Of a stretch of 64,000 nucleotides of DNA, positions 1-8,954 are shown piece after piece. The first letter of the stretch is position 1; each line of letters begins with the position of its first letter. The notes under the pieces were generated by a model. That model was not told where the DNA came from. It did no database searches and was given only the letters and a program-made list of their open reading frames with translations. The stretch is from Flavobacteriaceae bacterium. GTDB lineage: Bacteria > Bacteroidota > Bacteroidia > Flavobacteriales > Flavobacteriaceae. The DNA is taken from assembly GCA_947463515.1 (NCBI GenBank), contig CANHRI010000008.1:1-64000 (forward strand), written 5' to 3'. The position numbers and the translations under genes are program-made.

Positions 1-563
1 ATATCACGTACCACATCAACCCAACCGGGAAATTCGTAATCGGTGGACCACACGGAGATACCGGATTAACGGGTCGTAAAATCATCGTGGATACCTACGG
101 TGGAAAAGGCGCTCACGGTGGTGGTGCTTTCTCTGGAAAAGACCCAAGTAAAGTAGACCGTTCTGCAGCTTATGCCACCCGTCATATTGCGAAAAACTTG
201 GTAGCAGCCGGTTTATGTAACGAAGTTTTGGTACAAGTATCGTACGCGATTGGGGTGGCAAAACCTACTTCAATTAACGTAAACACTTACGGTACTGCTA
301 AAGTCGACATGAAAGATGGAGACATCAGCAAAATTGTGGAAACGATTTTTGACATGCGTCCTTACTACATCGAGGAACGTTTGAAATTACGTAATCCGAT
401 TTATAGTGAAACAGCGGCTTACGGTCACATGGGACGTACGCCAGAAGTAGTAACCAAATCCTTCAAATCACCTGATGGACAAACGAAAACCGTAGAAGTT
501 GAATTGTTTACTTGGGAAAAATTAGATCACGTAGAAAAAGTAAAAGCGGCTTTTAACTTATAG
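1..563 (+). CDS. metK: S-adenosylmethionine synthase, C-terminal part (5' end outside window)
   Basis: Makes S-adenosylmethionine from methionine and ATP in the cytoplasm. The reading frame is open from base 3 and runs to a TAA at 561-563, so only about the last 186 residues are present. Visible signatures are [13 protein letters not shown] and the glycine-rich loop GGGAFSGKD, both diagnostic of the central and C-terminal domains of MetK. The apparent internal ATG at base 87 is not the real start, because conserved MetK sequence continues upstream of it. The gene is convergent with the barrel gene at 619-3324, and a hairpin between them can end both transcripts. Confidence 0.97.
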   Translation, partial: ITYHINPTGKFVIGGPHGDTGLTGRKIIVDTYGGKGAHGGGAFSGKDPSKVDRSAAYATRHIAKNLVAAGLCNEVLVQVSYAIGVAKPTSINVNTYGTAKVDMKDGDISKIVETIFDMRPYYIEERLKLRNPIYSETAAYGHMGRTPEVVTKSFKSPDGQTKTVEVELFTWEKLDHVEKVKAAFNL

Positions 564-581
564 TCATTTTACTTAGAGAAT

Positions 582-618
582 AAAAAAAACCTGACTCGCG
601 AAAGTCAGGTTTTTTTGT
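582..618. terminator. Bidirectional terminator between metK and the outer membrane barrel gene
   Basis: A run of A, then CCTGACT, a short loop, AGTCAGG and a run of T. The stem is flanked by A and T tracts, so it works as a rho-independent terminator in either direction between the convergent genes. Confidence 0.85.
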
Positions 619-3324
619 TTATAAATTATAACGCAACGTCAACATAACGTATCGGGGTTGCACAAAAAACTGGGAGTCTGTGATTCGGAACTGGTCAAAC
701 GAGTTGTCGTTCAAAGCCTTTGTATTTAACAAGTTGGTTCCTGAAATACGGTATTCCCATTTACTTCCTTTTTTCTGATAGCTGAAACTAGCCGAAAGAA
801 AATCATATTCGTTATCAACGCTTTTGTCACTGTTATAATAATGGTAAAACTCATATTCAGACACAAATGAAAATCCGTCTAAAAAGAAATATTCTAAGCG
901 CGCAAAGGGTTTGTCGGTAAAGAATTTGGTAATTCCTCGCGGGTTTTCAAACTCACTGATCGAATAGGTATATCCCAACTCTAAGTTAGGCACATTCTTG
1001 AAATTGGTAGACAAACGAACGGTATGGTTCTGATTGATACTTCGCGACAAAGCACTTTCACCTCCCAAGAAGTTGTAGAATTTAGACCAGTTAATATTGG
1101 TAGACAATGAAGCTTTGTAATATTTCAAAAATGAACGTCCGTATTGGCCAAAACCGTTGAGTGTTTCATCCACAAAATTGGTGTTGTTGAAGGGCGAAGA
1201 AATTTGGTTTACTCCCACGAACTCGATTTGTGATTTGATTGCATCCATGCGTCGGGTGTAGGAAACGGATGCATTGATGTTTTCAAAATTGAACATGTTG
1301 TACTTGAAATAACGCAGGGAGTGTGTTTGGGCAATCGCATTTTCTAACCGTCGATTTCCACTCGACAAACTAGCATAATTGTTAATGATAAACCCTTGGG
1401 CCAAACGTGTTACATCGGCAAAATCATTGGTCATTGCAAAATTATACGTCAATGTCTCCGATTTTTTGATTTGATACATCGCATAAAAATCAGGCAAGAC
1501 GCGCGTAAAACTTTGTTTAAAACTTGACCCCAATTGCACGTTATTCAAATGATAGTAATGCACACTGACGCCCGGATTGAAGGTGAACTTTTTGTATAAA
1601 ATTTTGTAATGAACGCCTAAAAACACATCATTAAAATCATAGGAAACATCATTATTATTTTCAGGAGCCGTCAAGTTATTTTGTGTACCGTTATCCAATA
1701 GTTGAAAAATCGACGAGTTAAATCGTTGTTTCGAATAGGTATTCCCCAACGTAAGATTCAAATTGGCCTTGGGCGTCACCATGTAGTAATAATCCAATTT
1801 AGCATCCACTTTGTGCGTTTTAATCAATCGTGATTGGTTGTAATCGTTGCGATTTTGCGTAATGTATCCATTCAACAGAAAAGGCTGTAACGCTAAATTG
1901 GCATTGTAAAATGGATCTTCGTTTTGGTACAAATGTTGGGCTTCAAACGCAATCACATGTTTTTCAGAAGGCGTATGGTAAAGGGCTAAATTTTGATTGA
2001 CCGAAATCGGCTGTTGATCCTTGTTTGTCAAAATTGTTTCGTCAAAAACACTACTTCCTGAAATAATGTTTCGGAACAAATTTCCATTTTCCAATTGGTC
2101 TGATTTTTTGACAAGAATGTCATAATCCAACTGTAAGGTGGTACTCGGTTTATAACTCGCACTTCCTTTCATCAACCCGAAACGGCTATTTTGACGTGTT
2201 CGGTCAATGGTATTGGCAATCGTGTTGTTGGCAAAATTGGTCGTTACGGTTTGCGTTTCCAATTCGGTTTTGGAGCCGGAATAAATTCCAAACCCACTCA
2301 ACGTCCAGGATTTAGAGGGATTGTATGAAAAATTAACCGCGCCAAATTGCGTATCGATATTCTTCGCGCGATTGTTTCGCAATAAAGAAAGTCCCAAATC
2401 GTTGGAGCTAACATTAAAACTGCTTCCTCCTTTGGACATCATATTACGAAAACCCCCAGTAATTTTAAAATAATCTTGAATCGTAAGCGGTAATTCCCCA
2501 ATATTATTGATGTTGGTAATTACGTTAATACTGTATTTGGGATTGTAATAAAACAGCTTCGGATTGACATTGTAGCGGTCAAACTTGGCTTCTGGTTGAA
2601 AACCACCCGCTGCGGTGACATCTCCAAACCAGAAATTCTTTTTCCCTTCTTTGAGTTTGATGTTCATCGCAATATTATCCTGGTTGTTTTCAACGCCTTT
2701 GAGAATCGAATTTTCATTATAATTGCGGAGCACTTGAATCTTATCAATCGCATCGGCGGGAATGTTTTTGACACCCAACTTGGTATCGCCATCAAAAAAA
2801 TCTTTCCCTTCAACCATCAACTTAGTTACTTTCTTCCCTTCAACCTCTACTTCGCCATCGGCATTGACCTCCACGCCAGGGAGTTTTTTTAACACATCTT
2901 CCAATTTTCGTTCGGTTCCATTTTTAAAGGAATCTGCATTGTACATGATGGTATCCCCTTTAATCGAAACGGGCATTTCTTTGATAATTTCAACGCCATC
3001 CAACTGAATTCCTCCAGGCTCCATAGCGATGTTTTGCGTGAGGTTTTCCGATTTAGTTTGCAAGGTGATTTCCTTATTTTGCATCCCAATATAACTCAAC
3101 TTCAAAACGTAAGTAGCATTGGCTTTGAGGGTTAGGGCATACTTCCCTTTATCATTGGTTATGGCATACGAATCTACCCCTTTGGTCTCTTGATTTACCG
3201 CCATAATGTTGGCCATTTCCAAAGGTGTTTTCCCTGATTCGGTCACCGTTCCTTCCACACGAATACTTTGAGCCACTGTGAATAACGAACTCAACAGTGC
3301 CAAAAAAAAGCTAATTTTTTTCAT
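619..3324 (-). CDS. TonB-receptor-like outer membrane beta-barrel protein with carboxypeptidase-regulatory-like domain
   Basis: Predicted outer membrane barrel of 901 residues. An in-frame ATG lies 63 bases upstream, but the start at 3324 begins a good signal peptide (MKKISFFLALLSSLFTVAQS), so I use it. After the signal peptide comes a carboxypeptidase-regulatory-like beta-sandwich (about residues 20-105), then a plug-like segment with DTIMYNADSF and LEDVLKKLPGVEV, then a long barrel region rich in alternating aromatic residues. I see no clear TonB box, so active TonB-dependent uptake is not assured. It lies 13 bases downstream of the GLPGLI gene and is probably co-transcribed with it. The substrate is unknown. 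Confidence 0.88.
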   Translation of the reverse strand: MKKISFFLALLSSLFTVAQSIRVEGTVTESGKTPLEMANIMAVNQETKGVDSYAITNDKGKYALTLKANATYVLKLSYIGMQNKEITLQTKSENLTQNIAMEPGGIQLDGVEIIKEMPVSIKGDTIMYNADSFKNGTERKLEDVLKKLPGVEVNADGEVEVEGKKVTKLMVEGKDFFDGDTKLGVKNIPADAIDKIQVLRNYNENSILKGVENNQDNIAMNIKLKEGKKNFWFGDVTAAGGFQPEAKFDRYNVNPKLFYYNPKYSINVITNINNIGELPLTIQDYFKITGGFRNMMSKGGSSFNVSSNDLGLSLLRNNRAKNIDTQFGAVNFSYNPSKSWTLSGFGIYSGSKTELETQTVTTNFANNTIANTIDRTRQNSRFGLMKGSASYKPSTTLQLDYDILVKKSDQLENGNLFRNIISGSSVFDETILTNKDQQPISVNQNLALYHTPSEKHVIAFEAQHLYQNEDPFYNANLALQPFLLNGYITQNRNDYNQSRLIKTHKVDAKLDYYYMVTPKANLNLTLGNTYSKQRFNSSIFQLLDNGTQNNLTAPENNNDVSYDFNDVFLGVHYKILYKKFTFNPGVSVHYYHLNNVQLGSSFKQSFTRVLPDFYAMYQIKKSETLTYNFAMTNDFADVTRLAQGFIINNYASLSSGNRRLENAIAQTHSLRYFKYNMFNFENINASVSYTRRMDAIKSQIEFVGVNQISSPFNNTNFVDETLNGFGQYGRSFLKYYKASLSTNINWSKFYNFLGGESALSRSINQNHTVRLSTNFKNVPNLELGYTYSISEFENPRGITKFFTDKPFARLEYFFLDGFSFVSEYEFYHYYNSDKSVDNEYDFLSASFSYQKKGSKWEYRISGTNLLNTKALNDNSFDQFRITDSQFFVQPRYVMLTLRYNL

Positions 3325-3337
3325 GAAAATGGAGGGA

Positions 3338-4273
3338 TTAACGAGAAAAACGCATTTCCATTCGTCGACCGCCACCGGGACCGCCATTCATTTCACGAAA
3401 CTCCTCCATTTTTTTCAGTACAATATCGTCGTACTCTTTTTGTTTGACCTCTTTTCCGTTGGTTGGTGCTTTGATTTCGGCTTTGTCTTTCGGGTTCAAT
3501 ACAATTTTGGAGCACAAAATAATCGTCTTTCCATCATTGACTTCCAAAATCAAACCTGGAAGTCCCCAATACCCTTCAGGCCCTTGATTAATAGGGATTT
3601 CAGGCGTATACCATGCGGTGATTGTGATGTCTTTGGGAAGATCAAAATCCTCCATAAAATTGGTTCGGGTTTGTTTTTTCTCCGTTGTAGCTTCGGCTTT
3701 TTCGTCAGTAGTTCCTTCCTCTTTTTTAGGTTCAGCAGCCATTTCTTCTTTCTTTTTGGGACGGAAATTACGGAAATCGGTTTTACTTGCGGGAATGACA
3801 CAAGTCGCTTTAAAACAGTTGTAGCCTCCAATTTGCTTGGTCTCGCCTGTCATTTGCCATTTGTAATTCGTCAAGGTATCTTTTACCAAAAACTCCTTGC
3901 CCATAAACTCTTTATCAACAATATACATTTGGTCTTTTACATTTTTGTAATAAGTTCCGCCGCCGCCCATAAACGAACTCATCATTCGGAAACCGCCGCC
4001 GTTCTGACCGGGAGCATCCAATTTTTCTTCTTCTTTGTAAATGGAGGCTTGTTTATCAAATTGAAGCACAAACGTTTTCTCAAACATTTTTTTCATGCGT
4101 TCTTCAATCATTTTTTGCATTTCAGGCGTCATGTCTTTGTTGCCTTCAAAACGGGACTTAAAATCGGCAGTACTTGTTTTAGATTCATACACGGCCATGC
4201 CTTGAAAATCCTTTTGGGCCAATGCCAAAGCAGAGAAGCACAAAGCTAATCCGAGGAAGATTGTAGTTTTCAT
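3338..4273 (-). CDS. GLPGLI family secreted protein
   Basis: A 311-residue secreted protein of unknown function, named for the family motif GLPGLI, which is present at about residues 237-242 followed by LEVNDGKT. The start at 4273 (MKTTIFLGLALCFSALALAQ) gives a clear signal peptide; an in-frame ATG 51 bases upstream adds a non-signal extension and is rejected. A lysine and glutamate rich stretch near residues 165-205 looks like a flexible linker, and the C-terminus is glycine and arginine rich (GGPGGGRR). It is the first gene of a two-gene unit with the downstream barrel protein, a pairing I recall from other Bacteroidota, which suggests a periplasmic accessory role. Confidence 0.9.
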   Translation of the reverse strand: MKTTIFLGLALCFSALALAQKDFQGMAVYESKTSTADFKSRFEGNKDMTPEMQKMIEERMKKMFEKTFVLQFDKQASIYKEEEKLDAPGQNGGGFRMMSSFMGGGGTYYKNVKDQMYIVDKEFMGKEFLVKDTLTNYKWQMTGETKQIGGYNCFKATCVIPASKTDFRNFRPKKKEEMAAEPKKEEGTTDEKAEATTEKKQTRTNFMEDFDLPKDITITAWYTPEIPINQGPEGYWGLPGLILEVNDGKTIILCSKIVLNPKDKAEIKAPTNGKEVKQKEYDDIVLKKMEEFREMNGGPGGGRRMEMRFSR

Positions 4274-4398
4274 ATACGATAAAATTGTTTTTTTGGTCAA
4301 CAAATATGACGAGGCTTGAGTCAAAAAGTTACCAATATTATGTTAAATTGCATTTTAGACCTTTTAAATTATCCAAAGGTTTAAAGTATCTTAGCTTT

Positions 4399-5190
4399 AT
4401 GAAGTTACGCTGGCTCCTCTTACTCTGTCTTGGACTCCCCTTTTGGTGTGATGCACAACTTGAAACGCAACAGCCCGAAAAGCGCTCCCATCTTGCCATT
4501 CAGGCCGATGCTTTTTGGGGATTTGACGGGTTGGGTAACTATTTTTACAGTAAAAACAATGTTTTGTTTAAACACCATGAATCGGGAATTTTGCAATACC
4601 AAAATCTTCCTTTTGGCAAATTAAAAAGCGTGGATATCACACAACCGCTACGTCCTATTTTATTTTACGAAAATTTCAATGCAGTGGTGGTTTTAGACAA
4701 TTTTTTAAATGAAATTCAAGTCGTCGAATTTTCAAATATTCCAACACCTATCATGATTACAGCCGTAGGAATGGCCAATCAAAATCGCCTATGGGGGTAC
4801 GATGCTGTGATGCAACAAATTGGGATGTATCACCTAACTACAGGGTCATTTAGTCCGATTGGAAACCCTGTACAAGGGAGTTGGAAATATTACCAATGTG
4901 CCTTCAATAGCTTGACTTGGGTTGACGCACAAAACCATTGGAAATCAATAACCATTTATGGCCACATTAGCGATTACGGACAACTCCCCGAAGGCATGTA
5001 TTACTTTGTTAATGAGAACGTCGTGTTGCTATACAACCATGAAACATGGACACTATTGAATAGGCTTACGGGGAAAAAATCCAGCTTTGAAATTGTTGAG
5101 AAATCGGTCAAAAATTTTTCGTGTAACGACCAAATTTTATCTATTTTTACCGCAGAAGGAATTACAAATTATAAAATCACCGTACCCTAA
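4399..5190 (+). CDS. Secreted hypothetical protein coupled to deoxynucleoside kinase
   Basis: A 263-residue protein that I do not recognise beyond its frequent place before a deoxynucleoside kinase in flavobacteria (from memory). The start at 4399 (MKLRWLLLLCLGLPFWCDAQ) gives a signal peptide; an earlier in-frame start at 4285 lies in the promoter region and is unlikely. The rest is a string of short beta-strand-like segments with aromatic residues (for example WGFDGLGNYFY, NRLWGYDAVM, WKYYQCAFNSLTWVD), suggesting a beta-propeller-like fold; that is inference. Its TAA stop shares one base with the ATG of the next gene (TAATG), implying translational coupling. Confidence 0.75.
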   Translation: MKLRWLLLLCLGLPFWCDAQLETQQPEKRSHLAIQADAFWGFDGLGNYFYSKNNVLFKHHESGILQYQNLPFGKLKSVDITQPLRPILFYENFNAVVVLDNFLNEIQVVEFSNIPTPIMITAVGMANQNRLWGYDAVMQQIGMYHLTTGSFSPIGNPVQGSWKYYQCAFNSLTWVDAQNHWKSITIYGHISDYGQLPEGMYYFVNENVVLLYNHETWTLLNRLTGKKSSFEIVEKSVKNFSCNDQILSIFTAEGITNYKITVP

Positions 5191-5804
5191 TGCACATCGC
5201 AGTCGCAGGAAATATTGGAGCCGGTAAAACCACTTTAACACGGTTTTTGGCGAAACATTACAAATGGGAACCCCATTATGAAGACGTTGTAGATAACCCC
5301 TATTTGGATGATTTTTACCATCAAATGGAACGCTGGTCGTTTAATCTTCAGATTTACTTTTTGAATAGTCGTTTTCGTCAAATTTTACAAATTCGCGAAA
5401 GCGGGAAAAAGATTATTCAGGATCGTACGATTTACGAGGATGCCCATATTTTCGCCCCCAACCTTCATGCGATGGGATTGATGACGAACCGTGATTTTGA
5501 AAACTACAGTTCCTTATTTGAACTGATGGAAGCCTTAGTCAAAGCGCCCGATTTACTGATTTACCTTCGCAGTTCTATTCCCAATTTGGTAAAGCAAATT
5601 CACATGCGGGGTCGCGATTATGAAAACACCATTTCGATTGATTATTTGAGTCGCCTCAATGAGCGTTATGAAGCGTGGATTCATACCTATGATAAAGGTA
5701 AATTACTGGTGATTGATGTGGATCATATTGATTTTGTCAACAATCCTGAAGATTTGGGAACAATTATCAACCGAATTGATGCTGAAATCAATGGATTGTT
5801 TTAA
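5190..5804 (+). CDS. Deoxynucleoside kinase
   Basis: Phosphorylates deoxynucleosides in the salvage pathway to dNTPs; cytoplasmic. The 204 residues begin with a P-loop, GNIGAGKTT (residues 7-15), then the family's QDRTIYED motif near residues 75-85 (the DRS/DRT element contacting the nucleoside) and a lid-like arginine segment, HMRGRDYE. Length is normal for the dCK/dGK family. Substrate choice (dA, dG or dC) cannot be read from the sequence. The start overlaps the stop of the upstream gene by one base. Confidence 0.93.
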   Translation: MHIAVAGNIGAGKTTLTRFLAKHYKWEPHYEDVVDNPYLDDFYHQMERWSFNLQIYFLNSRFRQILQIRESGKKIIQDRTIYEDAHIFAPNLHAMGLMTNRDFENYSSLFELMEALVKAPDLLIYLRSSIPNLVKQIHMRGRDYENTISIDYLSRLNERYEAWIHTYDKGKLLVIDVDHIDFVNNPEDLGTIINRIDAEINGLF

Positions 5805-5824
5805 ACTATACTTCAGCTAACTTT

Positions 5825-8287
5825 TTAGGGCATTGTATCAAATAATGAGATTATCTTTACCGTATCGGTTGGTCGATCGGTTTTGATTGTTCTTGGAATC
5901 CCTGGAATTACATCAAAAAAATTATCGCCAAAAGAATGGCCCGCTGCTTGTAGAAATACATTTTTTGCGAGGGTATTTGAGCTGACTTCCAGCAATGTTT
6001 CGCCTACAATTTTTACGTTGATCGTAGGATTATCAAGTTGCAATTCTTTTGGTTTTACAAAATAATGGTAGGCTACTGTTTTTTTATGATTGCTGGTAAA
6101 CTCGATCAGTAAAACCGATTTTTCTTTAACAAATTCAGGGAATGCTGTAAACGAAATCGGCAATAGCGTGGTGCTTTTTTCAACTTCCAACACACATTCT
6201 TTGGAAGCCCTCCAAAGTTCTACCCCCGAAAAATCCATCAATCGTACCCTTAGTTTACCTACATTTTCCTCAAAAGTATCCGTATGCCCATGAATTGAAA
6301 TGCCCGTTTCATTTTGAGTTACCGCCAAAAATACAGGGGCAAAACTTTCTTTAATTTGGTAATGGGATGCCTTCCATTGGCCCAAATAATCTAAGGAACT
6401 CCAAGAAGTTACCGGCCAACAATCGTTCAATTGCCAATATAGACTGCCCATACAATAGGGTTTGGCCAATCGATGGGCTTCGATCGCGATTTTCATTCCT
6501 CGAGCTTGGAGTAACTGAGAAACATACTGGTATTTTTCAACATCGGCAGGCACCCAAAAGTCGCGTTGCATGTATTCATCAATAGTAGTGTAACCCGTAG
6601 GGTGTTTTTGATGGTGTCGAACGGCTTTTGAGGTTAACGACAAGGGTTCGCCATCAGACAAATAACGTAATGTTTGCATGGATGGCATGGCTTGAAACCC
6701 GTATTCACTCATGAATCGCCCTACTTTTTGCGAATATTTTTCAAAAGGTTCTTTTCCCCACCACACGCCCCAATAATGGGAATCGCCTTGGCTTAGACTT
6801 TCTTTTCGACCCCAACCGATGGAGGGAGAAGACGGCCAATAGCGGTTTTCATTATGAGGCAATAGTTTTTTTAACGTTTGAGGAATTCGTAGATGAAACA
6901 ACTGCTCGTAGTCGTTCCAAATGCGGGTAGAATCTTGAGCCGTATACTTGTATTTTTTTTGCCAACCCCAATTGTGCCAGCCTTCATCGCTTTCATTATT
7001 TCCACACCATAAAGCAATAGAGGGATGATTTTGCAAACGTTTGACCTGATCTTCGACTTCCTGTTCAACCGATTGTAAAAAAGCCTCATCGCCGGGATAC
7101 ATGGCACAAGCAAACATAAAATCCTGCCAAACCAAAATTCCTTTTTCATCACAAGCGGCATAAAACGCATCATCGGCATACACACCACCACCCCAAACGC
7201 GGAGCATATTTTGATGGGAAAGTCGGGCGTTCTCCACCAAGGCTACCCATTGTGCGGGAGTCGTACGCGGCACAAAACTATCGGGCGGAATGACATTCGA
7301 ACCCTTCATAAAAACGGGTTTTCCATTCAGTTTGAAATAAAAACTCTTGCCTTGGGCATCGGCCTCTTGGACCAGTTCGAGCGTTCGAATACCTATCTTT
7401 AGTTCCCGTTGCTCAATATGTTTTCCTTGCTCTTGAAGTATTACGGATAGGGTATACAAATGCGGCGCTCCCAATCCGTTACACCACCATAACTTGGGAT
7501 TTGTAATCGTCAAAGGAAAATCGAGTAGGGTTGTTCCCTTTTTTACCTTGACACTGTGCTTTTGGTTGTTGATTAAAAAATCGAGCGTGGTTGAAACAGC
7601 ACTTTCCAAAGCAACTTTCAACTTAATTTCTGCTTTTTCAGGAGTAACGGCTACTTGTTCATGAAATACATGTTGGATACGTACATCATTCCAAAACTGC
7701 AATTTAACGGGCTTCCAAATACCACACGTTACTAAGCGAGGCCCCCAGTCCCAACCAAATTGATAGGGCGCTTTACGGGCAAAAACACGGTTATCATCGG
7801 GCAATGGGTACGGTAACTTTTGGGCTAACCTATTGGTTTGCGCTACTGCGGACTTAAACAGAATTTTCAATTGATTTTGCGCTTTCGCGAAAGGCTTGAT
7901 GTCGACGCGCCAAGTGCGAAACATATTATTCGCCTCTAGAAGGGATTGCCCATTCAGAAAGACACTCGCGAACGTATCCAAGCCTTCAAATATAAGTTCG
8001 ATATGGGCATTTTGAAGCTCTTTTGGGGTCAGCGTAAATGTCGTTTCATAGACCCAATCTTCGTTTTCAATCCACTGTACCTCATTTTCATTGGATTGTA
8101 AAAAGGGGTCCGGAATACGCTGATTGGCTAGTAAATCGGTATGAATAGTCCCGGGAACTGTGGCTTTTAGTTTCTCATTTTTTCCCAACTGATGTACGGT
8201 CCATGACAAATTACTTAATTCTTTTTCAAGCACTTGAGCCGTGAGTCCGATGGACCAAAGAAGAAAAAACAAGAGTCTTTTATGCAT
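5825..8287 (-). CDS. Glycoside hydrolase family 2 beta-mannosidase, secreted
   Basis: Predicted exo-beta-mannosidase of 820 residues. A signal peptide (MHKRLLFFLLWSIGLTAQ) sends it to the periplasm or beyond. The jelly-roll N-domain carries VPGTIHTDLL and the typical FGWDWGPR element (about 177-184). The TIM barrel holds the acid/base glutamate in WCGNNESD (E432) and the nucleophile in MSEYGFQ (E528), both as expected for GH2 mannosidases. It is the last gene of a four-gene minus-strand operon, overlapping cutC by 8 bases. Together with the hexosaminidase and glycosylasparaginase upstream, the likely target is the Man-beta-1,4-GlcNAc bond of the N-glycan core. No type IX C-terminal sorting domain is visible. 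Confidence 0.93.
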   Translation of the reverse strand: MHKRLLFFLLWSIGLTAQVLEKELSNLSWTVHQLGKNEKLKATVPGTIHTDLLANQRIPDPFLQSNENEVQWIENEDWVYETTFTLTPKELQNAHIELIFEGLDTFASVFLNGQSLLEANNMFRTWRVDIKPFAKAQNQLKILFKSAVAQTNRLAQKLPYPLPDDNRVFARKAPYQFGWDWGPRLVTCGIWKPVKLQFWNDVRIQHVFHEQVAVTPEKAEIKLKVALESAVSTTLDFLINNQKHSVKVKKGTTLLDFPLTITNPKLWWCNGLGAPHLYTLSVILQEQGKHIEQRELKIGIRTLELVQEADAQGKSFYFKLNGKPVFMKGSNVIPPDSFVPRTTPAQWVALVENARLSHQNMLRVWGGGVYADDAFYAACDEKGILVWQDFMFACAMYPGDEAFLQSVEQEVEDQVKRLQNHPSIALWCGNNESDEGWHNWGWQKKYKYTAQDSTRIWNDYEQLFHLRIPQTLKKLLPHNENRYWPSSPSIGWGRKESLSQGDSHYWGVWWGKEPFEKYSQKVGRFMSEYGFQAMPSMQTLRYLSDGEPLSLTSKAVRHHQKHPTGYTTIDEYMQRDFWVPADVEKYQYVSQLLQARGMKIAIEAHRLAKPYCMGSLYWQLNDCWPVTSWSSLDYLGQWKASHYQIKESFAPVFLAVTQNETGISIHGHTDTFEENVGKLRVRLMDFSGVELWRASKECVLEVEKSTTLLPISFTAFPEFVKEKSVLLIEFTSNHKKTVAYHYFVKPKELQLDNPTINVKIVGETLLEVSSNTLAKNVFLQAAGHSFGDNFFDVIPGIPRTIKTDRPTDTVKIISLFDTMP

Positions 8288-8954
8288 TTGATTCCTTTTT
8301 TATGGTTATAATTTCGTTGGGATTGGCCAATGTTCCTCCATCGGTAATTGCAGAGGAATGTACAAAATGCACTCCTGTTATGTACACAATTTGGCGAACA
8401 TTGGAAGACCGTAATCCGCCGCCAGGCATAATCGAAATTCGGTCACCCGCTTGTTGTTGCATCGCTAGAAGTTCGTGTATGCCTTCCATGACATTGGATT
8501 TTGTCCCTGAAGTTAGTATCGTAGAAAACCCACAATCGATGATCTTTTCTAGAGTTTCCTTCCAGTCAGAAACCTGGTCAAAAGCCCGGTGAAACGTACA
8601 CGGAATAGGATGAGCGAGTGCGACTAATAGACGGTTGCGCTCTTCATCCAGCGTATCGTCTTCCTTTAAAATTCCGAAAACCATGCCATGCACTTGCAGC
8701 TTTTTGAATGCGGCAATACTGGCTTTCATCGCCTGAAATTCTTCATCTGTATAGACAAAATCACCTCCCCGTGGACGCACCATTACAAAGACAGGAATGG
8801 GCACTTGGGTTAAGACTTTTTGTGTGGTATTAAAATCAGGAGTGGTTCCCCCAACATCTATTCCGGCACACAATTCAATTCGATCGGCACCAGCTTGGGC
8901 GGCGATAATTGCAGACTCGGGATTAAAACAAGCGATTTCTAGTTGGACCCTCAT
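8280..8954 (-). CDS. cutC: CutC family TIM-barrel protein
   Basis: A cytoplasmic protein of 224 residues with no signal peptide. Family signatures include LEIACFNPESA at the N-terminus, GADRIELCAGIDVGGTTPD, MVRPRGGDFVYTDEE, TFHRAFDQ, ILTSG and IMPGGGL, spread over a single TIM barrel. CutC was named for copper homeostasis in E. coli, but its copper role has been questioned. Here it sits inside a glycan-degrading operon: its ATG overlaps the stop of glycosylasparaginase (ATGA) and its end overlaps the beta-mannosidase start by 8 bases. That setting favours a role in processing a product of glycan breakdown; this is inference. Confidence 0.93.
   Translation of the reverse strand: MRVQLEIACFNPESAIIAAQAGADRIELCAGIDVGGTTPDFNTTQKVLTQVPIPVFVMVRPRGGDFVYTDEEFQAMKASIAAFKKLQVHGMVFGILKEDDTLDEERNRLLVALAHPIPCTFHRAFDQVSDWKETLEKIIDCGFSTILTSGTKSNVMEGIHELLAMQQQAGDRISIMPGGGLRSSNVRQIVYITGVHFVHSSAITDGGTLANPNEIITIKKESNA

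Noticed and set aside
3278-4249. A 323-codon plus-strand frame opposite the GLPGLI gene
   Set aside because: It is rich in Phe and Leu runs, has no domain I recognise, and lies opposite a gene with a clear signal peptide and the family motif.
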